Part shown: in pieces, positions 15,885 to 23,168 of the stretch
How positions within the stretch are numbered: the stretch's first letter is position 1
Layout of the letters: each line of letters starts with the position of its first letter
From: Promethearchaeota archaeon
GTDB taxonomy: Archaea; Asgardarchaeota; Lokiarchaeia; Sigynarchaeales; SOKP01
Direction: 5' to 3'
Assembly (NCBI GenBank): GCA_030620005.1
Contig: JAUXAJ010000042.1
Coordinates: 1 to 23,168, forward strand
Length of the DNA: 23,168 nt
Position numbers and translations under genes: made by a program
Notes under the pieces: generated by a model
What the model was told of the DNA's origin: nothing
Databases searched by the model: none
The model's input: the letters and a program-made list of their open reading frames with translations, nothing else

Positions 15885-17125
15885 ATGAAAGCCGTAGAAT
15901 TAGATGCAAAATGGGATCCTAAGCCTGATTTCAAGCTTGGTTATAAGGATGTTGATGGAAAGTTGAGCTATTTGGGCTCTCAAGTGTGGAGAAATCCTGT
16001 TGTTAAAATAGTTGAAAAAGATATTCCTAAAATTAAGCCAAGTGAAGTTTTAATCAAGGTAAAAAGATGTGGAATTCTTGAAAGTTAGCTTTCAAGACTA
16101 CAATATGCGGTTCTGACGTTCATATGGCGCAATCTTACGACGATGGATATATATATTACCCTGGATTGACTGCCTTTCCAGCTACGCTTGGTCACGAATT
16201 TGCTGGTGAAATCGTTGAAGCCGGAAGTGAAGCCATAAGCAAAAGAACCGGAAAACTTTTTGAAAAGGGCGAACCAGTAACTGTAGAAGAAATGGTGTGG
16301 TGTGGTGAATGTAAACCTTGTTGTGACGGTTATCCTAATCATTGTGAACGATTGCAAGAAATTGGGTTCTCCATTGATGGAGCATATGCAGAGTACATAG
16401 CGGCACCTGCTAAGCTGTGTTGGAGTTTAAAAAAGCTTAAGAAAAGTTACGATGACATATATAAAATTGGTAGTTTGGTAGAACCTACATCTGTTGCGTA
16501 TAATGCGGTAATAGAAAGGGGTGGTGGAATTAAACCGGGGGAAAATGTTGTTATTCTTGGCGCAGGGCCGATAGGCATAGCTGCCACGAGAATCTTAAAA
16601 ACCGCCGGAGCGGCAGCATGCATAGTTTCAGAACCAAACGAGCACAGAGCGATATTGGCTAAAAATATGGGGGCTGATTATATGATTAATCCAACTAAGG
16701 AAAATTTTGTTGAGCGAGTTAAGGAATTAACAGATAACGAGGGTGCAGCGCTTTACTTAGAAGCTACTGGGCTACCTCACGTTGTAATGGATGATATTCA
16801 AAATGCCATTTGGGAATGTAAATCAGTAAACAGTACAGTTGTAATTGTAACTCGTGCTGAACAAAGAATGCCTGTATGTGGTGAATATTTCCAAGTAAGA
16901 AGAGCCCGCATTGTTGGCGCACAAGCTTAAATAAATTTATTATTTAAAGTGCATGGTCACAGCGGGCACGGTACGTTCCCTAATGTTATAAGTTGCATGG
17001 CTGCTGGCATGAACATGACGCCTATGATTACTAAAGAAATAACCTTAGATGAGGTACCGGAACATTTGAAATTATTACAAACTGACAGAAAAAATTGTAA
17101 GATTTCCGTTAAGATTGGTTATTAA
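15885..17125 (+). CDS. iolM: Scyllo-inosose 3-dehydrogenase, interrupted by two BHB introns
   Basis: Exons 15885-16074, 16104-16924 and 16955-17125 join to 394 codons (393 residues plus TAA), close to the length of the Thermotoga IolM protein, which it resembles from end to end as I recall it (MKAV.L.AKWDP.P.FKLG at the start, VGAQGHSGHGTFP.VIS near the end). It is a zinc MDR dehydrogenase: CGICGSDVH (catalytic Cys65, encoded directly after intron 1), GHEFAGEI, four structural-zinc cysteines in CGECKPCCDGYPNHC, and Rossmann GAGPIG. The reaction is oxidation of scyllo-inosose to a diketo-inositol with NAD(P)+, the step after IolG. Unspliced, the frame ends in intron 1 at the TAG at 16086-16088. 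Both introns carry in-frame stops, so the active enzyme depends on splicing. Ordinary annotation would call it a pseudogene. Confidence 0.9.
16075..16103 (+). other. iolM intron 1 (29 nt, BHB)
   Basis: Central helix GTGG (16069-16072, exon) with CTAC (16098-16101, intron), one G-U pair. Bulges AAT (16073-16075) and AAT (16102-16104), exactly 3 nt each. Inner hairpin TCTTGAAAG/CTTTCAAGA, 9 bp, with loop TTAG. Cutting after the second base of each bulge, as archaeal splicing endonucleases do, joins GGA-A to TA-TGC and gives Cys-Gly-Ile-Cys-Gly-Ser-Asp. The length is not a multiple of 3, so removal is needed to restore the frame. Confidence 0.9.
16925..16954 (+). other. iolM intron 2 (30 nt, BHB)
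   Basis: Central helix GCAC (16919-16922, exon) with GTGC (16949-16952, intron), 4 Watson-Crick pairs. Bulges AAG (16923-16925) and ATG (16953-16955). Inner hairpin TTAAATAA/TTATTTAA, 8 bp, loop ATTTA, set off by one C-A mismatch. Cutting after the second base of each bulge joins CAA to GGT and gives VGAQGHSGHGTFPNVIS. It contains an in-frame TAA at its second codon. Confidence 0.92.
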
Positions 17126-17130
17126 TCTTA

Positions 17131-17148
17131 ATTTTTTTTATTTTTTTA
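17131..17148 (+). terminator. T-tract terminator of iolM
   Basis: Two runs of seven to eight T, separated by one A, begin 6 bp after the iolM stop codon. This is a typical archaeal termination signal. It also shows that the transcript is expected to extend through exon 3, not stop at the TAA in intron 2. Confidence 0.5.
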
Positions 17149-17348
17149 TATATTAATTGATAAAGGTTTAGAAAAAATCATCTATTCTTGCTTGCTCTGA
17201 CCTTGAAAACAGTAATTATTTTTATAAACCATTTTAAGTAAGCCATACTTAAGAGAAAAAGAAGTAGTTTTAAGTGAAAAATGTGCAATGTTTATTAATT
17301 TCTACAATCCATCAAATTCTTAATAAGTGATTTAAATTTACTTTAATC

Positions 17349-18500
17349 ATGGCATTATCAAAAAGAGAACGCGTAATTCGAACTCTTGAACTAGATGAAC
17401 CAGATAAGGTACCCATCCATAATATGGGATTTGAAAAAACCAGTTCCGTGTTTCAAGTTTTTCGAAATTCTGAAGAAAAAAAACAATATACTACTTCTGT
17501 AATAAACAAATTCTCCAAAGTGAAGTATATAATTGCAGAACAGCGGTTTTGGAACGTAGATATTTTAGAGATGGATCCTTTCGGCTCAAAATTGAAAATT
17601 CGTTTTAAAGCAGCCCCTCCAGAATACCCCGATTGTCGCATCAATCTCATGACTGGAAGCATAACAAAGACAGTGAAACAAGTTGATACGGGGTTAGATT
17701 ACAGCTGGTACGTTGACGGCTATTTTAAAACCCCTGAAATCTTGCATTCATATTGGGACACCCATGGAAAGCCCTCAGAAAGAATAAACAATAGAATCAA
17801 TTATTCACCTCAAGTTTGGGAAGGTTTTGTTGAAGCTATCTCGCCCTATCTTTATCCAATGGTCATGGCACCAATCAACATGTTTGAAGAATTAATAGGA
17901 GGCCTGACATTTGGGCGAATTGGATATTACATGAGAAAAAATCCCCAATTCATTCACGAGGTAATGAGCGAATATACCAAGACAAATTTAGAAATCATAA
18001 AACGATTAGCAGAGGCCGGTGTTGACATTTTCTTTTACGGTGATGATTTAGGCTATAAAGGAAACACGATCGTCTCTATAGAACAATATCGTAAATTTCT
18101 ATTACCCTACCATGAGCAGATTTATCAAGAGTGCAAGAAAAATGGCATGTTTGTTATCCATCATTCTGACGGTTACATTGACGAATTAGTTCCTGACATG
18201 GTAGAAGCAGGGTTAGATTGCATCCAAACGCTAGAGCCTACAGCTGGCGTGGATTTAAAGCTTTTAAAGGAAACTCTAGGAGATCGCATCTGTTTCATGG
18301 GTGGAATGGATCACGCTGTTCTAGGTTTTGGTACGCCTAAAGAAATTGAAGAGGAAGTAAAAAGATGTATTAAAGTAGCCGCTAAAGGCGGCGGATATTT
18401 TGCTGGACCAGGTCATACGATCTTAAACGCACCGTGGGAAAATATTTTGGCATTCAGGGCGGCGATTGAAAAATATCGAAATTATCCGCTAATTTTATAA
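17349..18500 (+). CDS. Uroporphyrinogen decarboxylase-like (MtaA/CmuA-type) methyltransferase
   Basis: A 383-residue TIM-barrel protein of the URO-D superfamily. The N-terminus has the family opening (ALSKRERVIRTLELDEPDKVP). Later strands give AGVDIFFYGDDLGYKGNTI, a metal-site region FVIHHSDGYIDELVPDMVEAG, then LDCIQTLEPTAGVDL, FMGGMD, and the C-terminal GGGYFAGPGHTI. The true heme enzyme differs in these motifs. This branch includes corrinoid-dependent methyltransferases of methanol, methylamine and aryl-ether metabolism, and the His-Ser-Asp in place of His-x-Cys weakens a classic MtaA zinc site. No corrinoid protein gene is nearby. It is transcribed on its own, about 220 bp after iolM. The substrate is unknown. 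Confidence 0.82.
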   Translation: MALSKRERVIRTLELDEPDKVPIHNMGFEKTSSVFQVFRNSEEKKQYTTSVINKFSKVKYIIAEQRFWNVDILEMDPFGSKLKIRFKAAPPEYPDCRINLMTGSITKTVKQVDTGLDYSWYVDGYFKTPEILHSYWDTHGKPSERINNRINYSPQVWEGFVEAISPYLYPMVMAPINMFEELIGGLTFGRIGYYMRKNPQFIHEVMSEYTKTNLEIIKRLAEAGVDIFFYGDDLGYKGNTIVSIEQYRKFLLPYHEQIYQECKKNGMFVIHHSDGYIDELVPDMVEAGLDCIQTLEPTAGVDLKLLKETLGDRICFMGGMDHAVLGFGTPKEIEEEVKRCIKVAAKGGGYFAGPGHTILNAPWENILAFRAAIEKYRNYPLIL

Positions 18501-18755
18501 TTCTAGATTTAAGATTAATTCAAATGAAATTCTCATCTCTTAGAGAGCTTTTTTATTTCAAATTATCATTAACATCAATAGTTAAATGTGAAAATTGAAA
18601 AAAATGGTAATTTTTTAGGGAATAAGATTAATTATTATATTTTTTGTAGAAGAATTTAATTTTTAAAAACATTCAATTATAACAGGTGTTAAACTAATCT
18701 TTTATAAGGAAAATTTTTATCTTACAAAAAACTTAACACTTAGTGGGGAATAATT

Positions 18756-18767
18756 AAAAAAAAAAAA
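18756..18767 (-). terminator. T-tract terminator of the second GPH symporter
   Basis: A run of about 12 A on the plus strand, T on the coding strand, lies about 20 bp after the symporter stop codon. The rest of 18501-18788 is AT-rich spacer between two genes that converge here. Confidence 0.45.
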
Positions 18768-18788
18768 GATTTGTAGAATTAGTATTTC

Positions 18789-20237
18789 TTAAAAACCGAG
18801 TTCCTTTAGCTTGGCTTTATTTTCCATTACTTTCTCTGGAGTTAGTGGATAAAATTTCCAAAAGATTATGGTACCTATTAAAAGAACTACCATTGGGATG
18901 ACGCCTAAGAGAAAGCGAATTCCCCATATTATTGGTCCCATATCAGGAACAACAGCAGCTAATTCCTCATACGTGTCGTAGCCTGCCACGAACCCCGTAA
19001 GACTAAATACCGTTGCGATTAGTAATTCATCAATAAAAGCCGTTACTAATCCAAATATTGCCCACGTTCCGATAAGAAGTCCTTTTTGATTCTTACCCGT
19101 GTGTACGACAAAATCATCTTGTACGTTTGATAATATCCAAGGTATGCCCATGGTCCATACACTCCCTATCACGAACCCGGCAATAAACATGAAGATACCA
19201 AAATCGATGATCGTCTGAAAGAAGGTAAGTGGTATGAGAGCTATGCATAATGCAAAGCTTCCAATAATGTACACTTTCCTATTATCTTCATATCTTCTGG
19301 CTAATTTTAACCAGAAAGGAACGGATATCAATGAGGCCATGAGAAATATTGCGAAAAACACGGTCATCATATCAAATGAAATGCGTAAAACGAACGTTGT
19401 AATATAGACTATCATTGCGGTCATGATCGTAGTTGCTACACCGAAGGAAGTATAATGTATAATAAAGGCGATAAAACTTCTCTGTTTAAGTACCTCGTAA
19501 GCTGCCTTTAATAAGTTCATCCTTTCATATTCCGTTGAAAAATATCGATCGATAATGATCTCATCCTCGTGAGCGCCAGGAAAGAATAAAACGGCACTTA
19601 TGAGAGAAATTGAAGCTATGAATATAGCCATCATGGTATAAGCCATTTTCCCAGTCCCATATCCAATAAGAAGAGGGGGAATTATCATTCCAACAACTTG
19701 AGCAACCATATCTAATGGTCCGAAATATGAAGAATACTTTCTACGTTCAGTTTCAGTACGAAATTTATCTGCTCTAAGAGTAGCTACATTAATATCTGCA
19801 AGAGTCATGAACGTATCCGTTATGAGCAGGGCCATAATAAGCCACCAAAATGCGGGTAAAGGATTTGAAGGACTTATATCCGGTGCTGAGAAAAGAATGA
19901 TGAATGTAAGAGGCCATAAGATAGCTCCAATAACGATCCATGGAAATCGCCTGCCCCATTTTCTTGTCCATTTAAAGTTTCTATCAGTTAAAAAGCCTAT
20001 AAAAGGATCGTTAAGCGAAGCCCATATCGTCGAAATACCAGTAGCAAGGAAGATGAGCCATGGATCAAGACCAACAACAGTATGATAATAGAAGAACAAG
20101 AACATATTTTGTGAAGAGATCAAAATAGTCCATGTTATCTGATAACTTCCAAAAGATAAATATGTTTTTCGAGAATGCCTATTTGTTTGAGACTCCATTT
20201 CTCCATTAGTGCTTTTTATATCCATATCGTTCATCAT
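18789..20237 (-). CDS. GPH-family sugar:cation symporter (second)
   Basis: A 482-residue transporter with about 12 membrane helices. It has the GPH signature NDPFIGFLTDRNFKWTRKWG plus RRFPW in the loop after helix 2. The N-terminus is unusually long and polar (about 25 residues before TYLSFGSYQITW). It differs clearly from the GPH gene at 11.4-12.8 kb, so the two are not a recent duplicate. It is transcribed divergently from the GH36-like gene with only 119 bp between the start codons; the two are probably controlled together. Import of an alpha-galactoside for that enzyme is the most economical reading. The start is the first ATG (20235-20237), with AAAGG 6 bp before it. Confidence 0.88.
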   Translation of the reverse strand: MMNDMDIKSTNGEMESQTNRHSRKTYLSFGSYQITWTILISSQNMFLFFYYHTVVGLDPWLIFLATGISTIWASLNDPFIGFLTDRNFKWTRKWGRRFPWIVIGAILWPLTFIILFSAPDISPSNPLPAFWWLIMALLITDTFMTLADINVATLRADKFRTETERRKYSSYFGPLDMVAQVVGMIIPPLLIGYGTGKMAYTMMAIFIASISLISAVLFFPGAHEDEIIIDRYFSTEYERMNLLKAAYEVLKQRSFIAFIIHYTSFGVATTIMTAMIVYITTFVLRISFDMMTVFFAIFLMASLISVPFWLKLARRYEDNRKVYIIGSFALCIALIPLTFFQTIIDFGIFMFIAGFVIGSVWTMGIPWILSNVQDDFVVHTGKNQKGLLIGTWAIFGLVTAFIDELLIATVFSLTGFVAGYDTYEELAAVVPDMGPIIWGIRFLLGVIPMVVLLIGTIIFWKFYPLTPEKVMENKAKLKELGF

Positions 20238-20311
20238 AAAAACCTTTCAATTATATACCTTTAATTTTTATTTGACTAATTTCATTTATTAAATAACTTT
20301 TTTTTTAAAAG

Positions 20312-20322
20312 TTATATAAATA
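20312..20322 (+). promoter_or_regulatory. TATA box in the divergent promoter (GH36 side)
   Basis: TTATATAAATA is centred about 40 bp before the GH36-like start codon, giving a predicted leader of roughly 10-15 nt. The intergenic region 20238-20356 also serves the divergent symporter, for which a TTTAATAA element on the opposite strand (about 20285-20292) is a possible TATA box. Confidence 0.5.
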
Positions 20323-20356
20323 TTATTAATATTTAGATAAATTAAAAGTACAACAA

Positions 20357-22489
20357 ATGACCATGGAGAATTTTGTTTTAGAAAATCAATGGTGGAAGTT
20401 AGGTATCCAAAATAGCAGTGATAAAGGATTTATCTGCGAATTATACGGTAAAGTAAACGATGTTACTTACGCAGATCAAGATTATCATTATAGCATTGTC
20501 ACTTCGAGAAAGAGAGGATCGCGGTATCAATGGGTAGATCATTTAGTACCCGAATATAAAGCCAAGAATTTGTCAATAAGAAATATTCACATGGATGCCG
20601 AGGATACCCTAATCGTCAATGGAAAATTCGGTAATACAGATATCTGGATTAAACATGAGTATAAACTAAAGAAGGACGATAAATGGCTTGACGAATTTAT
20701 AACTTTAATTAATAAAGGTAGTAAAAAAGTCGGACTAGGTTTAATCAATTTTGGATTTAAAAAAACGCTATTTAGACAACATCAAGGATGGGCAGATAAT
20801 TTAGACGAATATAAGTTAACTCCCATTCCAACTCGAAGGTTTCATGGGTACGATGGAGATAGAAAAAAAGAAGCTTTCAGTGCTAACGATATTTTATATA
20901 ATCCATGGCTTTCTAAAGAATCAGAAATGCCCGGATTTTGTGCTGAAGGATGGCTTTGGGGAAACTCAAATGGTGGCTTGCTCACATGTAAATACAATCC
21001 TTTTCAATTTGAGTTCTCTCGATTCAGGCGATTTTCAACTGTATTACCTGGTAGGGGATGCGAAGATGTAGCAATTATTTTTGGAGGGGTCTCTCTGTGT
21101 CAAGGTAATCCTGAGCTTGCTACAACCTTGGATCCCGGTCAAACCTACGCATTCGGCGTCTCCAGATACGCCGTTTACGAGGGAGATTATAAGAACGGTT
21201 ATTATTTGTATAGAAACCATCTTGATGAAAACGGTCATAAGTTTCAAAAAGGATACGATCCACCAATTAACTGGAATGAACTGTATAATCTAGGTTGGGC
21301 TGCAGAAAAAACAGGGTTCTTCACGGATTGCTCTGAATTTGAAGTCTATAAATTAGAAGATCTATACAACGAGGCCGCCATAGCACGAGACATTGGAGCG
21401 GAATGCTTATATCTAGATCCAGGCTGGAATACATTCATGGGATCAGAAATTTGGAACGCTGAAAGATTCGGATCTTTAAAGGAATTTTCTAAAACTATTC
21501 ACGAAAAATATGGTTTAAAGTTAGGCTTACATCTCATGATGAATTTTGCTAGTGAAAATGAACCTGATGAGTTTTATCTTAGAACTAAGAAAGGCGTAAG
21601 GTTAGTAGCAGATCCTTACATAAACCTATATTCTTTGTGTGCTAACGAAAAATGGGTCCAAGAAAAAAGCCGAAGAATATTGGAATTAGCGAAAGAAGGA
21701 GTAGACTTTTTGATGTTTGATTTTACAGGTTTTTCCAATTTTATGGCAGATAATGTAGGTTGTTGTAGCCCAGATCACGGTCATGAAGTTCCTATGAGAA
21801 GGCAAACTCACGCACAGAACATTTTTCGAGTCATACAGAATGTAAAGAAACATTATCCAAATATCCTTATAGAGGCTCACGATAGGGGAGTGAATCATCA
21901 ACTTTATTATCAACATAATCTTCCACACAGTTTTGATGAAAATTGGGGGTTTGAATGCATGTGGAATTCGATGCAAGATTTAATGTCTTTAAAGGCTATC
22001 AAGCTATACGAATATAATTTGACATGTTCCATTCCGCTCTATTTACACGTAAATGAGAACAGCGATAATGATAGCATGTTACAATTTTGGTGGTACGCAT
22101 CAGTTGCTAGACATGTAGGGATTGGCGGACTGAAAGATAGAAATAGCGCAAAATATAAAGCCTTAAAAAATGCCCTGAATCTCTATAAAAGGGTTAAGCC
22201 AATAATGACGAGAGGGGTTTTTTATGGTATTGAACCAATGATTCACCTTCATGTGGCTGATGATTCCGGCACTGGTGTGCTTGTGGCGTGTAATATAACC
22301 AGTCGCGATAAAAAGTGTAAGATAAAAATTGATACCCAGATATGCGGCGTGCAGTTTCGCTCCGTAGAAATTTTTACAGGGACAAACCAAAAAAGAGAAC
22401 CGATATCAAAATTATACGAAGCAAACAAATTCTTTGAATTTGAAGTGGAGATACCCTCGTTGTCACCGATTATCGCTATTCTTAAATGA
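20357..22489 (+). CDS. GH36-like alpha-galactosidase
   Basis: A 710-residue glycoside hydrolase of clan GH-D, in the length range of GH36. The N-terminal half (about 1-290) is a beta-sandwich. The TIM barrel begins at WNELYNLGW and contains ECLYLDPGWN (about 349-358), close to the LDDGW motif of GH36. KLGLHLMMNFAS (about 388-399) corresponds to the next strand. VDFLMFDFTG supplies a likely nucleophile Asp (about D455). AHDRG (D509) or SFDENWG (D527) is a candidate acid/base. The C-terminal 80 residues are a small beta domain. No signal peptide, so it acts in the cytosol on imported substrate, consistent with the divergent GPH symporter. Relatives include raffinose-type galactosidases and alpha-N-acetylgalactosaminidases, so the sugar is not certain. 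The start is ATG at 20357. Confidence 0.82.
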   Translation: MTMENFVLENQWWKLGIQNSSDKGFICELYGKVNDVTYADQDYHYSIVTSRKRGSRYQWVDHLVPEYKAKNLSIRNIHMDAEDTLIVNGKFGNTDIWIKHEYKLKKDDKWLDEFITLINKGSKKVGLGLINFGFKKTLFRQHQGWADNLDEYKLTPIPTRRFHGYDGDRKKEAFSANDILYNPWLSKESEMPGFCAEGWLWGNSNGGLLTCKYNPFQFEFSRFRRFSTVLPGRGCEDVAIIFGGVSLCQGNPELATTLDPGQTYAFGVSRYAVYEGDYKNGYYLYRNHLDENGHKFQKGYDPPINWNELYNLGWAAEKTGFFTDCSEFEVYKLEDLYNEAAIARDIGAECLYLDPGWNTFMGSEIWNAERFGSLKEFSKTIHEKYGLKLGLHLMMNFASENEPDEFYLRTKKGVRLVADPYINLYSLCANEKWVQEKSRRILELAKEGVDFLMFDFTGFSNFMADNVGCCSPDHGHEVPMRRQTHAQNIFRVIQNVKKHYPNILIEAHDRGVNHQLYYQHNLPHSFDENWGFECMWNSMQDLMSLKAIKLYEYNLTCSIPLYLHVNENSDNDSMLQFWWYASVARHVGIGGLKDRNSAKYKALKNALNLYKRVKPIMTRGVFYGIEPMIHLHVADDSGTGVLVACNITSRDKKCKIKIDTQICGVQFRSVEIFTGTNQKREPISKLYEANKFFEFEVEIPSLSPIIAILK

Positions 22490-22699
22490 AATGTCGGATT
22501 ATATTAGACTTTCTTTCGCAAACTCCAAAATTGATTAAATCTTGTGGCAAATTTAAGGTTAGCAAAAATTATACGATAACATTTTATTTTATACAATCTT
22601 CCATCGATTTCCTGTTCCTCCTCATATTTATCTCTATATTTTTCTATTAGAAAAAAATAAAAATAAAATTATTATTTATTATTTTTCTATTAAATAATT
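22490..22699. other. AT-rich spacer
   Basis: No gene. The last 60 bp are almost entirely A and T and would contain the promoter of the next gene; no single TATA box stands out. Confidence 0.4.
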
Positions 22700-23168
22700 A
22701 TGTCTCAAAAGAAAAAAGTTAAAAAAACACACGGTCCCAAATATTTAATTGGCTTTGTACGAACATTCTACGAATTATTAATAACACAATCGGGACTTGA
22801 TTTAGGTTTTTATGATTTGATTAATCAATATAAATTAATTTCCTTTAAGAAATTAGCATCTTCAAAAAATTGTTCCGAAAAACTAGTCCATTCATGATGC
22901 AATGCTGCTATCGCAATAGATCATTTAAAATTGGAAAATGATAAATATTATCTTTCATCTTGGACGAAGAATTTTCTTTGTAAAGATTCTGCTAGTTATA
23001 TGGGATTTCTACTCCAAAATATAGATGACCTTTTTTTCCTTTATCAAACCTTAAAAGAGAGATTTGATGGAAATTTTCCTCCTTTAAAGGGATCTCATGC
23101 TATTAATATTGTCAAGAGTATAGCTCCACTAGCAAATTATTTAGGTCCCCTTTTGCGAGAGGAAATTC
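22700..23168 (+). pseudogene. SAM-dependent methyltransferase-like gene with in-frame TGA, cut by window end
   Basis: The frame begins MSQKKKVKKTHGPKYLIGF, continues with a winged-helix/dimerisation-type segment (ELLITQSGLDLGFYDLINQY, then KKLASSKNCSEKLVHS), meets TGA at 22895-22897, and goes on in the same frame with CNAAIAIDHLKLENDKYYLS and beyond to the end of the window, with no further stop over 90 codons. The segment on both sides of the TGA looks like one N-terminal domain of O-methyltransferase-like proteins, where an aromatic residue, often Trp, precedes C-x-A-A-x-A. TGG to TGA is one change. Either a nonsense-mutated gene or readthrough of TGA. The catalytic SAM domain would lie beyond the window. 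No clear ribosome binding site precedes the ATG. Confidence 0.6.

Noticed and set aside
15885..17125. Reading the dehydrogenase as a pseudogene with two disruptions
   Set aside because: Both disruptions are short insertions with complete BHB structure and their exact removal restores conserved motifs; random decay does not do this.
22895..22897. TGA as selenocysteine
   Set aside because: The position normally holds an aromatic residue, not cysteine, and no SECIS element can be seen within the window. Kept only as something to exclude.
22880..22910. A BHB intron explaining the in-frame TGA
   Set aside because: There is no extra sequence between the conserved flanks; only one codon separates them.
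1..23168. CRISPR arrays, insertion sequences and attachment sites
   Set aside because: No spaced direct repeats, transposase genes or terminal inverted repeats were seen. The only repeats are the LRR coding repeats, the 40-bp leader pair and the 13-nt pair.

Overview
The window is AT-rich archaeal DNA, most likely from an Asgard (Lokiarchaeia-like) archaeon. The reasons are: a tRNA and a protein gene that can only be read after removing bulge-helix-bulge (BHB) introns, GGTGA-type ribosome binding sites and TATA-like boxes, a pair of seven-helix membrane proteins with a soluble longin/roadblock-like C-terminal domain, an SDS22-type leucine-rich-repeat protein, and archaeal-style MBL, DUF362 and [4Fe-4S] proteins. 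The lineage is inferred from gene style only; no marker gene is present.

Layout. 0.3-2.6 kb (minus): two tandem 7TM plus cytosolic-domain paralogues. 2.8-4.45 kb (plus): an MBL-fold hydrolase and a DUF362 protein, followed by the decayed tail of a second DUF362 copy. 4.86-5.02 kb (plus): a tRNA-Phe(GAA) gene interrupted by three BHB introns. 5.1-8.55 kb (minus): an orphan coding remnant, a zinc-ribbon membrane protein, an LRR protein and two unrecognised small proteins. 8.6-10.7 kb (minus): inositol 2-dehydrogenase (iolG) and a cysteine-rich ferredoxin-domain protein. 10.9-12.8 kb (minus): remains of an MFS transporter and an intact GPH-family sugar symporter. 13.2-17.1 kb (plus): a broken aldehyde ferredoxin oxidoreductase, a class II aldolase, and scyllo-inosose 3-dehydrogenase (iolM). 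17.3-18.5 kb (plus): a URO-D-like methyltransferase. 18.8-22.5 kb: a second GPH symporter diverging from a GH36-like alpha-galactosidase. 22.7 kb to the end: a methyltransferase-like gene with an in-frame TGA, cut by the window edge.

The main finding is iolM. As raw DNA it looks like a pseudogene in three pieces. Both breaks are short insertions (29 and 30 nt) that fold into textbook BHB splice motifs: a 4-bp central helix, two 3-nt bulges and an 8-9 bp intron hairpin. Cutting at the standard position in each bulge restores an uninterrupted 393-residue enzyme, including the family motifs CGICGSD and GAQGHSGHG. The same window holds a tRNA with three introns of the same size and design (28, 28, 31 nt). 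I infer that the tRNA-splicing endonuclease and ligase also process this mRNA. The nearby oxidoreductase is different: its breaks are 1-2 nt losses in homopolymers plus a missing N-terminus, so it is a real pseudogene or a sequencing artefact, not an intron-bearing gene.

Functionally, iolG and iolM are consecutive steps of the inositol pathway known from Thermotoga. With two GPH symporters, an alpha-galactosidase and an aldolase nearby, the region looks like a carbohydrate-catabolic island for inositol and alpha-galactosides.
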